DNA of 64,000 nt from Agromyces sp. H17E-10 (GTDB lineage Bacteria > Actinomycetota > Actinomycetes > Actinomycetales > Microbacteriaceae): positions 2,666,001 through 2,730,000 of the forward strand of contig NZ_CP095042.1 in assembly GCF_022919715.1 (NCBI RefSeq), read 5' to 3'. The notes under the pieces are model-generated. The model worked only from the letters and a program-made list of their open reading frames with translations, did no database searches and had not been told where the DNA came from. A program made the position numbers and the translations under genes. Shown here piece by piece: positions 7,733-16,085 of the stretch (its first letter is position 1; each line of letters opens with the position of its first letter).

Positions 7733-9058
7733 GTGCAGAAACTCGAACCAGGCGACGATGGCTACGACGACGCGCGACGCGTATGGAACGCGATGGTCGA
7801 CCGCAGGCCCCGCTACGTCATCGCGTGCGCGAGCGCCGAGGAGGTCGCCGACGCGATCCGCTTCGCCCGCGCGAACGACCTCGAGATCGGCGTGCGTTGC
7901 GGAGGGCACAGCATCGTCGGCCACGCCGTGCCCGACGGCGGCGTGATGATCGACTTGCGACCGCTCGGTTCGGTCGAGGTGGATGCCGCGGCGCGACGAG
8001 CCCGGGTACAAGGCGGTGCGCTGCTGGGTGCGCTCGATCGCGCGGCGCAGGCGCACGGACTCGCGACGACCGCGGGCAACGTCTCGCACACCGGTGTCGG
8101 CGGGCTGGCGCTCGGCGGAGGGATGGGCTGGCTCGCCCGCCAGCGCGGACTCACGTGCGACAACGTCGTCTCGTTCGAGGTCGTGACCGCCGACGGAGAG
8201 ATCCTCCGCGTCGACCGCGACTCGCACCCCGACTTGTTCTGGGCGCTCCGCGGGGGCGGCGGCAACTTCGGGGTGGTCACGGAGTTCGAGCTCGCCCTGC
8301 ACCCCGAGCCGGGCGACGTGCTCTCGGTCGAGTACCTCTACCCCGTGGCATCCGGTGCCGAAGCCATGCGCCGCTGGCGCGACGAGAGCGCCGCGGCCGA
8401 CCGTCGCGCGACCTACAACGCGACGATCTCCGACGGCACGCTGTCGCTCGGATTCGTCTGGGTCGGCGACCCGGTCGACGGTGAGGCCGCTGCGGCCGCG
8501 CTCGCGACGAGCCTCGCCGAGGTCGACGACGGCTTCGAGCGCGTGATCGTGCCGATGACGTACCTCGAGCTGCAGACCCGCGAAGACGACGACGAGGCGC
8601 ACGAGTGGCGCCGGTACTGGAAGGGCCACTACTTCAGCGATCTCACTGACGAGGTGATCGACGCGGTGCTCGCGCGCGACGGCGACGAGTTGCCGAACGT
8701 GAGCCTGCAGGCGTACGGCGGGGCGATCGCGGATGTCGCTCCGGGGGAGACGGCGTTCTCGCGGCGCGACACGGCGTTCGAGTTCGTGTGCGCATCGAAG
8801 TGGGTCGACGCTTTTGATGATGAGCGCCGGATCGCGGGCGCACGTCGGTATGCCGCGCCGCTCGAGCGGTTCGCGAGTGGCGCGTACGTCAACGCGCTCG
8901 CCGACGAAGGAGCCGCGGGCGTGCGGCGCGCGTACGCGCCCGAGCACCTCGCGCGGCTCACGGCGGTGAAGGATGCGTACGACCCGGCGAACGTGTTCCA
9001 TCTGAATCAGAACATCGTGCCGTCGGCTGAGCCCAGCCTCTCTGACCGTCAGGCATGA
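7733..9058 (+). CDS. FAD-binding oxidoreductase with BBE (berberine bridge) domain
   Basis: A 441-residue protein. Residues 25-195 form a PCMH-type FAD domain with RCGGHSIVGHAV, where the His in GGHS is the usual site of covalent FAD attachment, and GVGGLALGGGMGWLARQ. The C-terminus is a BBE domain (YAPEHLARLTAVKDAYDPANVFHLNQNI). Such enzymes oxidise sugars, alkaloids or polyphenolics using oxygen; the substrate is unknown. No signal peptide is seen, so it is probably cytoplasmic. GTG at 7733 is preceded by GGGGGAG. Confidence 0.92.
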   Translation: MQKLEPGDDGYDDARRVWNAMVDRRPRYVIACASAEEVADAIRFARANDLEIGVRCGGHSIVGHAVPDGGVMIDLRPLGSVEVDAAARRARVQGGALLGALDRAAQAHGLATTAGNVSHTGVGGLALGGGMGWLARQRGLTCDNVVSFEVVTADGEILRVDRDSHPDLFWALRGGGGNFGVVTEFELALHPEPGDVLSVEYLYPVASGAEAMRRWRDESAAADRRATYNATISDGTLSLGFVWVGDPVDGEAAAAALATSLAEVDDGFERVIVPMTYLELQTREDDDEAHEWRRYWKGHYFSDLTDEVIDAVLARDGDELPNVSLQAYGGAIADVAPGETAFSRRDTAFEFVCASKWVDAFDDERRIAGARRYAAPLERFASGAYVNALADEGAAGVRRAYAPEHLARLTAVKDAYDPANVFHLNQNIVPSAEPSLSDRQA

Positions 9059-9072
9059 CGTCACCGGCGGAG

Positions 9073-9150
9073 GTTCGCTTCGAGCGGGGCGACCACATAC
9101 CCACATCGCCACCGGTCAGCCGATCACATGACCACATGACCACGCCGCCG
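9073..9150. repeat. Dispersed GTGGnnATGTGG-type repeat, copy A
   Basis: The intergenic sequence contains GACCACATAC, GATCACATGACCACATGACCAC and flanking GTTCGCTTCGAGCGGGGCG. It aligns by eye with the elements at 53350-53423 and 60221-60280. All three occupy intergenic space and are built from short GACCACA or CCACAT direct repeats. Confidence 0.5.
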
Positions 9151-9212
9151 ACGGTGCGATACCCAGAACGGGGGCCTGCGCGAGCACACCGAGGCTGGAT
9201 AGCGTTCGCAGG

Positions 9213-9776
9213 GTGAACGACGAGTACTACGGGCGGGTCTACGGGCTCACCGACAGCGACCGGCATACCTACGGGGCTGAAGACATGCAGGAGCTCGTCA
9301 GCATCCTCTCGGCACTCGATCGCGAGAGCGGTGTCGAGCAGGATTCGCCGTGGCGCAGCGGCCGCGTCTGGGAGCGCGCGATGACCGCTCCTCGCCGGCG
9401 GATGCGTGGTCTTCTCGCGACCGGCGTGCCCCGTGAACCCGGTGTTCTCGTGTTCTTCGAAGACGGTCGACCGGTCTACGTGGGCACCGGTGCAGGAAAG
9501 ACCGGGCTCCGTGGGCGAATGCGCCAACACCTGGCGACGGGTACCGACCTCAGTTCCAGCACACTCCGCGCGAGCGTCGCCGTCGACGTCCTCGGCATCA
9601 GTCGGTGGACTGCGCGTCAGCGGCCGAGCGTGCTGCTCCAGTCGATGGTCGATGAGGTGAACGAGGTCATGGCCGAGCTCGAGGTCGCGTGGATCATCTG
9701 CAGCGATGCCGACGAGAGCAGGTCTCTGAAGGACGCACTCTGGTCGGAGTACAAGCCGGAGTACAACATCCTCTGA
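9213..9776 (+). CDS. GIY-YIG nuclease family protein
   Basis: A 187-residue protein with a GIY-YIG domain at about residues 70-187: REPGVLVFFEDGRPVYVGTG followed by GLRGRMRQHLATGT, and an ending LWSEYKPEYNIL in which the final Asn matches the conserved C-terminal Asn of the fold. The N-terminal 60 residues are acidic with no known motif. GTG at 9213 starts 155 bp after the oxidase, with repeat copy A between. The overall form resembles stand-alone GIY-YIG proteins of phage and defence neighbourhoods; the role is unknown. Confidence 0.82.
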   Translation: MNDEYYGRVYGLTDSDRHTYGAEDMQELVSILSALDRESGVEQDSPWRSGRVWERAMTAPRRRMRGLLATGVPREPGVLVFFEDGRPVYVGTGAGKTGLRGRMRQHLATGTDLSSSTLRASVAVDVLGISRWTARQRPSVLLQSMVDEVNEVMAELEVAWIICSDADESRSLKDALWSEYKPEYNIL

Positions 9777-9806
9777 GGCCGCGGGCGGCAGGCCGAGTGA
9801 CCCTGC

Positions 9807-10481
9807 CTACACGACGACCGCGATCGCGAACCCGTCCCACCCCTTCGCCCCGACGGTCTGCAGCGCCGTGGCATCCACCCTCGGATCAGACGCGAGCATC
9901 TCGACAGCCTGCCGCGCCCCGACCACCATCGAATCGTCGTTGTCGGGGTCGGCGACCTCGCCCGCCCGCACGACGTTGTCGACGACGATCACCGTTCCCG
10001 GCCGCCCGAGCCGAATCGCCCAGTCGAGGTAGATCGGGTTCGACTCCTTGTCGGCGTCGATGAACACCAGGTCGAACGGCTCGTCGCCGCGCTCGGCGAT
10101 CAGCGGCAGCGAGTCGGCGGCCCGACCGACGACGATCTCGACCTGCTCCGAGACCCTGGCGCGCTCGAAGTTCGCGCGCGCGACCTCGGCGTGGCGCGGT
10201 TCGAGTTCGAGGGTCACCACGCGCCCGTCGGGCCGGATGCCGCGGGCGAGCCAGATCGTCGAATATCCGCCGAGCGTGCCCACCTCGAGCACCCGCCTCG
10301 CACCAGACATGCGGGCGAGCAGGTTCAGCAGCTTGCCGGCGAGCGGTGTGACCTCGATCGCGGGAAGCCCGGCCGCCGCGGCGTCCGCCAGCGCTCTTGT
10401 CAACGTCGGATCATCGGCGACGAGGGTGCGCGCGAGAAAGCCGTCGACGCGCCGCCAGTCGCCGGGTGTGGAGAATGGCAT
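9807..10481 (-). CDS. SAM-dependent O-methyltransferase (family 3, COMT-like)
   Basis: A 224-residue class I methyltransferase. The SAM-binding motif I is RRVLEVGTLGGYSTIWLA at about residues 62-79, the acidic strand after it is VVTLELEP, and FDLVFIDADKESNPIYLDWA carries the metal- and substrate-binding Asp residues typical of catechol-like O-methyltransferases. VDNVVRAGEV follows. ATG at 10481 follows a region without coding signal. It is convergent with the second GIY-YIG gene. Confidence 0.92.
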   Translation of the reverse strand: MPFSTPGDWRRVDGFLARTLVADDPTLTRALADAAAAGLPAIEVTPLAGKLLNLLARMSGARRVLEVGTLGGYSTIWLARGIRPDGRVVTLELEPRHAEVARANFERARVSEQVEIVVGRAADSLPLIAERGDEPFDLVFIDADKESNPIYLDWAIRLGRPGTVIVVDNVVRAGEVADPDNDDSMVVGARQAVEMLASDPRVDATALQTVGAKGWDGFAIAVVV

Positions 10482-10583
10482 GTCCCCAGCCTGAGCGCGG
10501 CGGGGTGTCGCGTCAATGGCTGGGGTGCGAAGGAGCGTATCGAGACCAGCCCCCACGCGGTCACGCCGTCAGGCAAGCCCCAT

Positions 10584-11677
10584 TCAGACCGCCGTGTCGA
10601 CGATCCCCCGCTGCGCCGTGATCTGCCCGCGCATCTGATCGATGAGCCCGCGCAACGCAGCGTCGTCCTCATTCGAGATCGGGTCGGCGAACGCGTCGAG
10701 CGTGGCGGTCATCGCGGTGAGCCCGTCGGAGTAGGCCGGCTCGACGTTCGTCGGGATGTCGAGCGCCTCGAGCTGCCCGATGTTGAACGCGAGCTCACCC
10801 GAATTCGAGAGCAGCCGCCAGAACCCGTCCTCGTCGAGGGTGACGATCATGTCGTCGAGGTCCTTCTCCATGTCGTCGAGGTGCGAGTTCGCTTCGGTCT
10901 TGAACGCCGCCGCATCGACGGCGGCCGGCGGCGCCTGCGTCGGCGAGGGTTCGGCGGGCACCGCGGTCTCCGGCGCGGGCGCCGGTGTCGGGGATGCCGC
11001 GACGAACGGTTGCGGCTCAGGGGAGATCGAGCGTGTGGCCGCTCCGACCGCTCCAGTGATGATGTTGATCACGAGGCCGAGTGCGACGACGGCGCCGGTG
11101 ACGATCCACGCGATCTTCTTGTGCTGCTGGTAGCCCTGCAGCCGGTATCCCTGCTGGTCGCGCTGCGCCCCCGTGAGCACGAGGATGAGGTCGACCAGCC
11201 ACCAGATGCCGAGGCCGCCAAGGGTGAAGAGCTTGGCGAGGCCGGTGCCGACCTTGCCGAGGTAGAAGCGGTCGATGCCCCAGAGCCCGACGAGCCACGC
11301 CAGCAGCCAAGTCGCGACGAACGACTTCGGGCCCTCCCGGTAGTCGACGTCGGCATTCGGCGCGCCGTACGTCGGCATGGGCGGTGCGGGCGGCGCGGGC
11401 GGTGCGGACGGGCTGGGAGATACGGGTGGCCCAGGCGGCGCGGGTGGACTCGGCGGAGCGGCCGACGAGACACCGTACGCCGGCGGGTACACGGCGGTTG
11501 CGTGGGGCGACGGCACGGGCGCGGATGCCGGCGGGGCGGGGGAGGTGCCACGGGCGCGACAGGCGGTGCCGGCGGGAGTGGCGCGGTGTGCTGCGTCCAC
11601 GCGGCGCCGTCCCAGTAGCGCAGTGCGCCCCTGCCGTCGTCGTACCAGCCGGCCGGAAGGTTGCTCGGATCGCTCAC
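10584..11677 (-). pseudogene. DUF2510-TM2 domain protein gene with a one-base frameshift
   Basis: The 5' part (GTG at 11677) encodes a DUF2510 motif, PAGWYDDGRGALRYWDGAAWTQHTAP, then a proline-rich linker. The rest is in another frame: more linker, a TM2 domain ([21 protein letters not shown]...), and a soluble C-terminal domain with DDMEKDLDDM. Adding one C at the C5 run at 11538-11542 joins the two frames into 365 codons without a gap in the domain order. A sequencing error, a true disruption or slippage are all possible. The TM2 part is nearly identical to the one in the gene at 14806-15864. Confidence 0.75.
11056..11336 (-). repeat. 281-bp duplicated TM2 block, copy 1
   Basis: It aligns without gaps to 15410-15690 with 13 mismatches counted by eye (about 95% identity); the first 90 bases are identical. 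It encodes the TM2 domain and following helix. The rest of the two genes is not alignable, which suggests gene conversion or recent exchange of just this block. Confidence 0.85.
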
Positions 11678-11721
11678 GCTTTCGATCCTCTCGCTCGACT
11701 CCTGCGGTGTGCGTGTTTTCG

Positions 11722-11740
11722 GTCCCCCAGTCCGGGGGAC
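11722..11740 (+). promoter_or_regulatory. GTCCCCC-n5-GGGGGAC inverted repeat
   Basis: GTCCCCC at 11722-11728, AGTCC, GGGGGAC at 11734-11740, in the divergent gap between the frameshifted TM2 gene (start 11677) and the gene starting at 11760. The CCCC-five bases-GGGGG core recurs at 14696, 16030 and 25143 in this window. It may be an operator for a shared regulator. Confidence 0.45.
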
Positions 11741-11759
11741 GGATGGCTACGCTCGCCTT

Positions 11760-12155
11760 GTGACTCTCGCGCAACCGGCAGGCCCGACGCCCTACCTCGT
11801 CTCGATCGGCAACATGCACGCGACCCAGCAATGGCTGGTGACACCCGGCGGCAACTGGCCTCTCGCCGAGGTCAACGTGTCGACGAACGATCAGACCCAG
11901 GTCACGACGCACACGCCGGCCTGGGCGATCGTGATGGTCGTGCTGTTCATCTGGTTCTTCCTGCTGAGCCTGCTCTTCCTGCTCGCGAGGGAGAGCCGCG
12001 TGCAGGGCTTCATCTCGATCACGGTGCAGGCCAACGGACAGGCCTACGTCGAGAACGTGCCGGTATGGAGCGCGCAGGACCGCGCCGAGGTCTACAACCG
12101 AGTCGCCTACCTGCAGGGTCTGATCGGGCAGGAGCGGGCGCGCACGGCTTCGTAG
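11760..12155 (+). CDS. Single-pass membrane protein, hypothetical, 131 aa
   Basis: The GTG at 11760 begins TLAQPAGPTPYLVSIGNMHATQQWLVTPGG. A single hydrophobic helix, WAIVMVVLFIWFFLLSLLFLLA, lies at about residues 60-82 and is followed by a basic then mixed soluble C-terminus (ISITVQANGQAYVENVPV). Similar actinobacterial proteins are of unknown function. It is divergent from the TM2 gene with the GTCCCCC palindrome 20 bp before its start. The upstream frame is open but lacks coding character. Confidence 0.7.
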   Translation: MTLAQPAGPTPYLVSIGNMHATQQWLVTPGGNWPLAEVNVSTNDQTQVTTHTPAWAIVMVVLFIWFFLLSLLFLLARESRVQGFISITVQANGQAYVENVPVWSAQDRAEVYNRVAYLQGLIGQERARTAS

Positions 12156-12229
12156 AAGGACCGGCCCGGCGCATCGGAGTGCCGCATTGATGTTCGATTT
12201 TTTCGTTTTGCGAGCGTAGTATGGGTGCC

Positions 12230-12757
12230 ATGAGCACCCCGACCGACACGCCACGCGGTGCCCGAAAGGCACAGACCTACCTCCCCGAAGCGGATGCTCG
12301 CGAGGAGATTCTCGATTTCGCAGAGCTGATGCGCGAGCTCGAGGTCTTCCTGGCGCAGAACTCGTCCAAGGCTGCGCTCGTCGACCCCGAGGGCAAGGCT
12401 CGTCCGATCCCCGACGAGATCTTCCGCATCCTCGATCAGGTGACCAATGCCCTTGCCGCGGGCGAGGGCATCACGATCGTGCCTCAGGGCATGACCATGA
12501 CGACGCAGCAGGCGGCAGACTTTCTCGGCATCAGTCGCCCGACGCTCGTTCGTCTGCTCGAGGCCGGCGACATCCCGTTCGACAAGCCAGGTCGCCATCG
12601 TCGTGTGCGGTTGGAAGACCTGGTCGCCTACCAGGCGAACTTCCGGGCCGAACGGCGTGCCGCACTGCGTGAACTCCAGCGAGCCAGTGTCGATGCGAAG
12701 GTCAGGGTCGGAAGGCCTGACGACGTGAAGCGCCTCGCGGAGCTGGATCCTGAGTGA
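12230..12757 (+). CDS. Antitoxin with excisionase-type helix-turn-helix (PIN toxin partner)
   Basis: A 175-residue protein. The helix-turn-helix at about residues 90-140 reads MTTQQAADFLGISRPTLVRLLEAGDIPFDKPGRHRRVRLEDLVAY, the MerR/excisionase DNA-binding pattern of many antitoxins that pair with PIN toxins. It overlaps the toxin gene by four bases (GTGA), giving translational coupling. A TAGTAT box at 12217-12222 would place transcription initiation at about 12229-12230, so the mRNA may be leaderless from ATG 12230. ATG 12221 overlaps that box. Autoregulation is likely by family analogy. Confidence 0.85.
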   Translation: MSTPTDTPRGARKAQTYLPEADAREEILDFAELMRELEVFLAQNSSKAALVDPEGKARPIPDEIFRILDQVTNALAAGEGITIVPQGMTMTTQQAADFLGISRPTLVRLLEAGDIPFDKPGRHRRVRLEDLVAYQANFRAERRAALRELQRASVDAKVRVGRPDDVKRLAELDPE

Positions 12758-13305
12758 GCTTTCCGGCGTTCTTCGATACCAACGTGCTCTACGGGGCGCT
12801 GCTCAACGACTTCATCCTCGAACTCGCTGACCGCGGCTTGTTCCGGCCCCTGTGGTCTCAGGACGTCCTCTTCGAGCTGGCGAAGAACCTGGTCAAGAAC
12901 GGCGAGGACCCGTCGCTCGTCGAGAAGCGTGTCGGCACGATGGAGCTCTACTTCGCCGACGCGATGGTCAGCGGCTATGAAGATCTGGTGCCGACGATGA
13001 CGAACGACGCGAAGGATCGACACGTCCTCGCGGCCGCCGTCCGCGGAGGCGCAGAGGTGCTGGTGACCTTCAACACGAGGGACTTTCCGGCCGCTTCCGT
13101 CGATCCGTTCGATCTCGGGGTAGTCCACCCCGACGAATTCCTTCTCGACCAGCTCGACCTGTACCACGCGCCAACGCTGCGCGCCCTGGTCGAACTCGTC
13201 GAAGGATACGACTCTCCGGCGATGACCGTCGACGACTTCCTGCTGGCCCTGGCCCGTGCCGGGGTACCGAAGTTCGCCGACGCGGCTCGGGCGAAGCTCT
13301 ACTGA
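12754..13305 (+). CDS. PIN domain toxin (putative endoribonuclease)
   Basis: A 183-residue PIN domain protein. Acidic metal-binding residues appear in AFFDTNVLYGALL near the start, in DAKDRHVLAAAVRGGAEVLVTFNTRDFP in the middle, and as Glu and Asp between them. PIN toxins cleave RNA until bound by the cognate antitoxin, here the gene just upstream. The C-terminal extension (residues 130-183) is helical and typical of this toxin subfamily. GTG at 12754 overlaps the antitoxin stop. It is convergent with the unknown gene at 13330. Confidence 0.88.
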   Translation: MSFPAFFDTNVLYGALLNDFILELADRGLFRPLWSQDVLFELAKNLVKNGEDPSLVEKRVGTMELYFADAMVSGYEDLVPTMTNDAKDRHVLAAAVRGGAEVLVTFNTRDFPAASVDPFDLGVVHPDEFLLDQLDLYHAPTLRALVELVEGYDSPAMTVDDFLLALARAGVPKFADAARAKLY

Positions 13306-13329
13306 GTTCGCAGTCGCGAATCCCGACTC

Positions 13330-14592
13330 TCAGTCGTCAGCGGCCGCAGTTGCCGGATCCGCTCCGATTTCGGCCGCGAGTTCCGGTTTCACGCCCCGCT
13401 TGTCCTTGACCTTCTCCGCCTTGGCGAGGAGCGCGTCATCTCGTCGCTCCTGGATCTGGTCTCCCAGAGCCTTGGCTCGGTTCGCGACGTCCGCGCTCGT
13501 GGACCCGACGCGTGAGGCCGCGTCGCCGAGCAGCGCCTTCGCAGCGTGCCCCCATCGCGTCTGATCGAGCTGGTCGATTCCAGCGAGCTGCAGATCCGCG
13601 TGCTCCGCGAAGTCCTTGACGCTCTGGCCGAGGCGATTGGCATGGTTGGTCACGGCCTGCGAGCTGAACGGGTTCGCTACTCGCGCGAAGTTCGTCAGCT
13701 CAGCGCTCTTGCGCACCGACGAACCGATCGCTTCGAGGCTCTGGATGATGCGCGTTGTCCGATCCGCCCGCGCCACTTTGATGCCCTGACGGTGCGTCTC
13801 GAGCTGGCTCGGCTCGTCGTCCGCGACCCGGGCGAGCTCGAGCACGTACTGACGGTCTTGAAGCGCGAGCGTTCGAGCGAGCACACCGAGCCAGAATGGT
13901 GCGTCATTCTGAGCGACTTCGAGCGCCTTGGCCGACGCGTCGGTGTCACCGACGCGTTCGCTCACGTCCTCGGCGAGTGCATTCAACTGCGCGATCGCCT
14001 CAGCCTGCATAGTCTGCAGCGCCAACGAGTTGCCCTGCACCTTCGACCACGTGACGGAGGAGACGACTCCCGTCTCCCGGTAGATGCTGTCGGCCTCATC
14101 GATCGCCAGAGTGACCCCGCCGAGTTGGCCGAGGGTCTCGATCTTGCGCTGCTTCAGCAACCGATCGAGCTTGGCGTCGATGGCCGCGAGGTATTCCTTG
14201 ATCTCCGCCAGCGCAGCCTCCAACGAAGCCTGCGTCGCCATCGCGGCAAGAGCTGCAGGGGCAGCGGGCGTGAGGAGGGCAGCGTGTTCGAACTTGAGGT
14301 GCTTGAGGATTTGACCATTCTTGGCGCGCACCACTCCAGAGGTCACCTCGGACACCCCGCTCTTCTTGAGGAATGCCGCCGACTCCGACGTGAGCTTCAC
14401 CCAGCGCCCACTGTTCGCCTGGATCTGATCGACCGCTCCCAGTGCCCGGCCGGCCCGCGCCAAGGTCGTGCTCGTCATCTTGCGCGCGACCAACTGCGAC
14501 TGGCTATCGAAGACAGAGAGCGCCTTCTCCGACCCGAGAAAGAGGACACCGTCGTCGGTCTTGATGACCGCCATGGTCGCTTCGTCGCTCAT
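13330..14592 (-). CDS. Large alpha-helical hypothetical protein, 420 aa
   Basis: The N-terminus (VIKTDDGVLFLGSEKALSVFDSQSQLVARK) is beta-like, followed by LLTPAAPAALAAMATQASLEAALAEIKEYLAAIDAKLDRLLKQRK, a hydrophobic stretch then a coiled coil. The rest is helical with many charged residues. No catalytic motif is recognised. The organisation (short beta domain, hydrophobic helix, long helices) recalls phage-defence or toxin-like proteins of unknown mechanism, but I cannot name the family. The ATG at 14592 is the first in-frame codon. A CCCC-n5-GGGGG repeat lies about 100 bp upstream. Confidence 0.7.
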   Translation of the reverse strand: MSDEATMAVIKTDDGVLFLGSEKALSVFDSQSQLVARKMTSTTLARAGRALGAVDQIQANSGRWVKLTSESAAFLKKSGVSEVTSGVVRAKNGQILKHLKFEHAALLTPAAPAALAAMATQASLEAALAEIKEYLAAIDAKLDRLLKQRKIETLGQLGGVTLAIDEADSIYRETGVVSSVTWSKVQGNSLALQTMQAEAIAQLNALAEDVSERVGDTDASAKALEVAQNDAPFWLGVLARTLALQDRQYVLELARVADDEPSQLETHRQGIKVARADRTTRIIQSLEAIGSSVRKSAELTNFARVANPFSSQAVTNHANRLGQSVKDFAEHADLQLAGIDQLDQTRWGHAAKALLGDAASRVGSTSADVANRAKALGDQIQERRDDALLAKAEKVKDKRGVKPELAAEIGADPATAAADD

Positions 14593-14695
14593 ACGTCAAT
14601 CCTGCCCGAACGACTGGGGCGCCTCGGACCAGACGCAGCCCTCCGCTGCTCGCGATCCGCAAGATCACGGGGATCGCGCGCCATCGCCGCGCCCA

Positions 14696-14709
14696 CCCCA
14701 AAACGGGGG
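14696..14709 (-). promoter_or_regulatory. CCCC-AAAAC-GGGGG inverted repeat
   Basis: CCCC at 14696-14699, AAAAC, GGGGG at 14705-14709, in the 213-bp gap upstream of the gene starting at 14592. It has the same arm and spacer lengths as the sites at 11724, 16030 and 25143. Confidence 0.35.
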
Positions 14710-14752
14710 TAACGCCTTCACGTCGAGCCGTGGGGCGCGCCGGTCCGCGAGT

Positions 14753-14789
14753 GCGGTGCGGGTGCAGCCGGTCGCTGCACCCGCACCGC
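14753..14789 (-). terminator. 15-bp perfect hairpin terminator after the Ltp gene
   Basis: GCGGTGCGGGTGCAG at 14753-14767, seven-base loop, CTGCACCCGCACCGC at 14775-14789. On the minus strand it begins about 17 bases after the stop codon of the Ltp-TM2 gene. There is no T tract. Confidence 0.75.
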
Positions 14790-14805
14790 GCGTGGCGGTC
14801 GCTGG

Positions 14806-15864
14806 TCAGTACCCGTTCGCGCTCGCCCCGTGCTCGGCCTGCTCCTGCGTGAAGCCCTCGTAGACGAGCTGCTCGATCAGGCCCTCGCGCGAGAACGACA
14901 TGGTGTCGAGGTAGCTCTTGGCCTTCGCGGCGGCCTGCGCGTTCCAGTCGGGAGCGATGTGATCGACCGCGAACGTCGCGTCGGCGTTCGAGAAGCCCTC
15001 GTACTCGAGCTGTTCGATGAGCCCGGTGCGCGAGAACGCCATGAACCCGAGGTACGACTCCGCCTTGCCGACGGCCTGCTGCTGCCCCATGCTCATCGCC
15101 GGCGGCTGCTCGACGGTGAGCGTGATCGTCGAGCCCGGCTCGACCTCGGCGGCCGCAGGGCTGATCGACAGCACCTTCGCGGTGGCCTCGCCGTCGTAGA
15201 CGGCGATCAGCCCGACGGCTTCGAGCGCACCGGCCGCGTCGGCGGCGGTCATGCCGACGAGCCCCGTCGGAACGGCGACCATCACCGGTTCGGGGGCGGG
15301 CTCGGCTTCCTCCTGCGATGCGTCGGTCGCGGCATCCTCGGATGCCTCGACCACCGCCGCCGGACGATCATTGCTGCTCGACGCGACGCGGGCTGCGCCC
15401 GTGGCTCCCGTGATGATGTTGATCACGAGGCCGAGTGCGACGACGGCGCCGGTGACGATCCACGCGATCTTCTTGTGCTGCTGGTAGCCCTGCAGCCGGA
15501 ATCCCTGCTGGTCGCGCTGCGCACCCGTGAGCACCAGGATCAGGTCGACGAGCCACCAGATGCCGAGGCCGCCGAGGGTGAAGAGCTTCGCGAGGCCGGT
15601 GCCGACCTTGCCCAGGTAGAAGCGATCGATGCCCCAGAATCCGACGAGCCACGACAGCAGCCAGGTCGCGACGAACGACTTCGGGCCCTCAGGGGCGTCG
15701 GTGGGTGCGGCCGGAGCGGCTGCCGCGCCGTAGGGCTGCGGCGGTTCGGGCGGGGCGGGCGGCGCGGACTGCTCGGGCAGCGGAGACACCGGCGTAGCGC
15801 TCGGCGGCTGCGCGGACTCGCCCTGCGGCGGGTTCGGGATCGGAGGGATGGTGGGTTCGGACAT
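14806..15864 (-). CDS. TM2-PASTA-Ltp fusion protein (superinfection-exclusion-like)
   Basis: A 352-residue membrane protein. After a proline-rich cytosolic or linker region come a TM2 domain at about residues 60-160, an acidic linker, a PASTA-like segment ([24 protein letters not shown]...TITLTVEQ) and two Ltp repeats at the C-terminus ([20 protein letters not shown] and [20 protein letters not shown]), each followed by EGF and HI/GA motifs. Ltp repeats are named after a phage TP-J34 lipoprotein that blocks DNA injection, but bacterial copies are widespread and mostly untested. ATG at 15864 is the start. Confidence 0.85.
   Translation of the reverse strand: MSEPTIPPIPNPPQGESAQPPSATPVSPLPEQSAPPAPPEPPQPYGAAAAPAAPTDAPEGPKSFVATWLLSWLVGFWGIDRFYLGKVGTGLAKLFTLGGLGIWWLVDLILVLTGAQRDQQGFRLQGYQQHKKIAWIVTGAVVALGLVINIITGATGAARVASSSNDRPAAVVEASEDAATDASQEEAEPAPEPVMVAVPTGLVGMTAADAAGALEAVGLIAVYDGEATAKVLSISPAAAEVEPGSTITLTVEQPPAMSMGQQQAVGKAESYLGFMAFSRTGLIEQLEYEGFSNADATFAVDHIAPDWNAQAAAKAKSYLDTMSFSREGLIEQLVYEGFTQEQAEHGASANGY
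15410..15690 (-). repeat. 281-bp duplicated TM2 block, copy 2
   Basis: Partner of 11056-11336, in the same orientation and about 4.35 kb away. The two blocks bracket the PIN toxin-antitoxin pair and the 420-aa unknown gene, so recombination between them could delete or duplicate that segment. Confidence 0.85.
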
Positions 15865-16029
15865 GAGCCGGCCTCTCAATGAAGCGGATGCTGTCCACCC
15901 GGCGGGTGGCGGATCTGAAGCTATTGACGGGGTGCGACAAACGAAGGCTTCAGAGCGTGCGAAACGGATGCCTCGGGGCTTCAGCGGCTCGCGACATCCG
16001 CGCCGTTGCTGGGAAGTGCCAGGCCGCCG

Positions 16030-16043
16030 CCCCAGTACGGGGG
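16030..16043 (+). promoter_or_regulatory. CCCC-AGTAC-GGGGG inverted repeat
   Basis: CCCC at 16030-16033, AGTAC, GGGGG at 16039-16043, 43 bp before the ATG at 16086 and in the divergent gap with the Ltp-TM2 gene. The core is nearly the same as the element at 11724-11738. Confidence 0.45.
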
Positions 16044-16085
16044 TCAGGCGGTTCCCAAGGCCGATTTGAGTCGTACAGTCGGACT

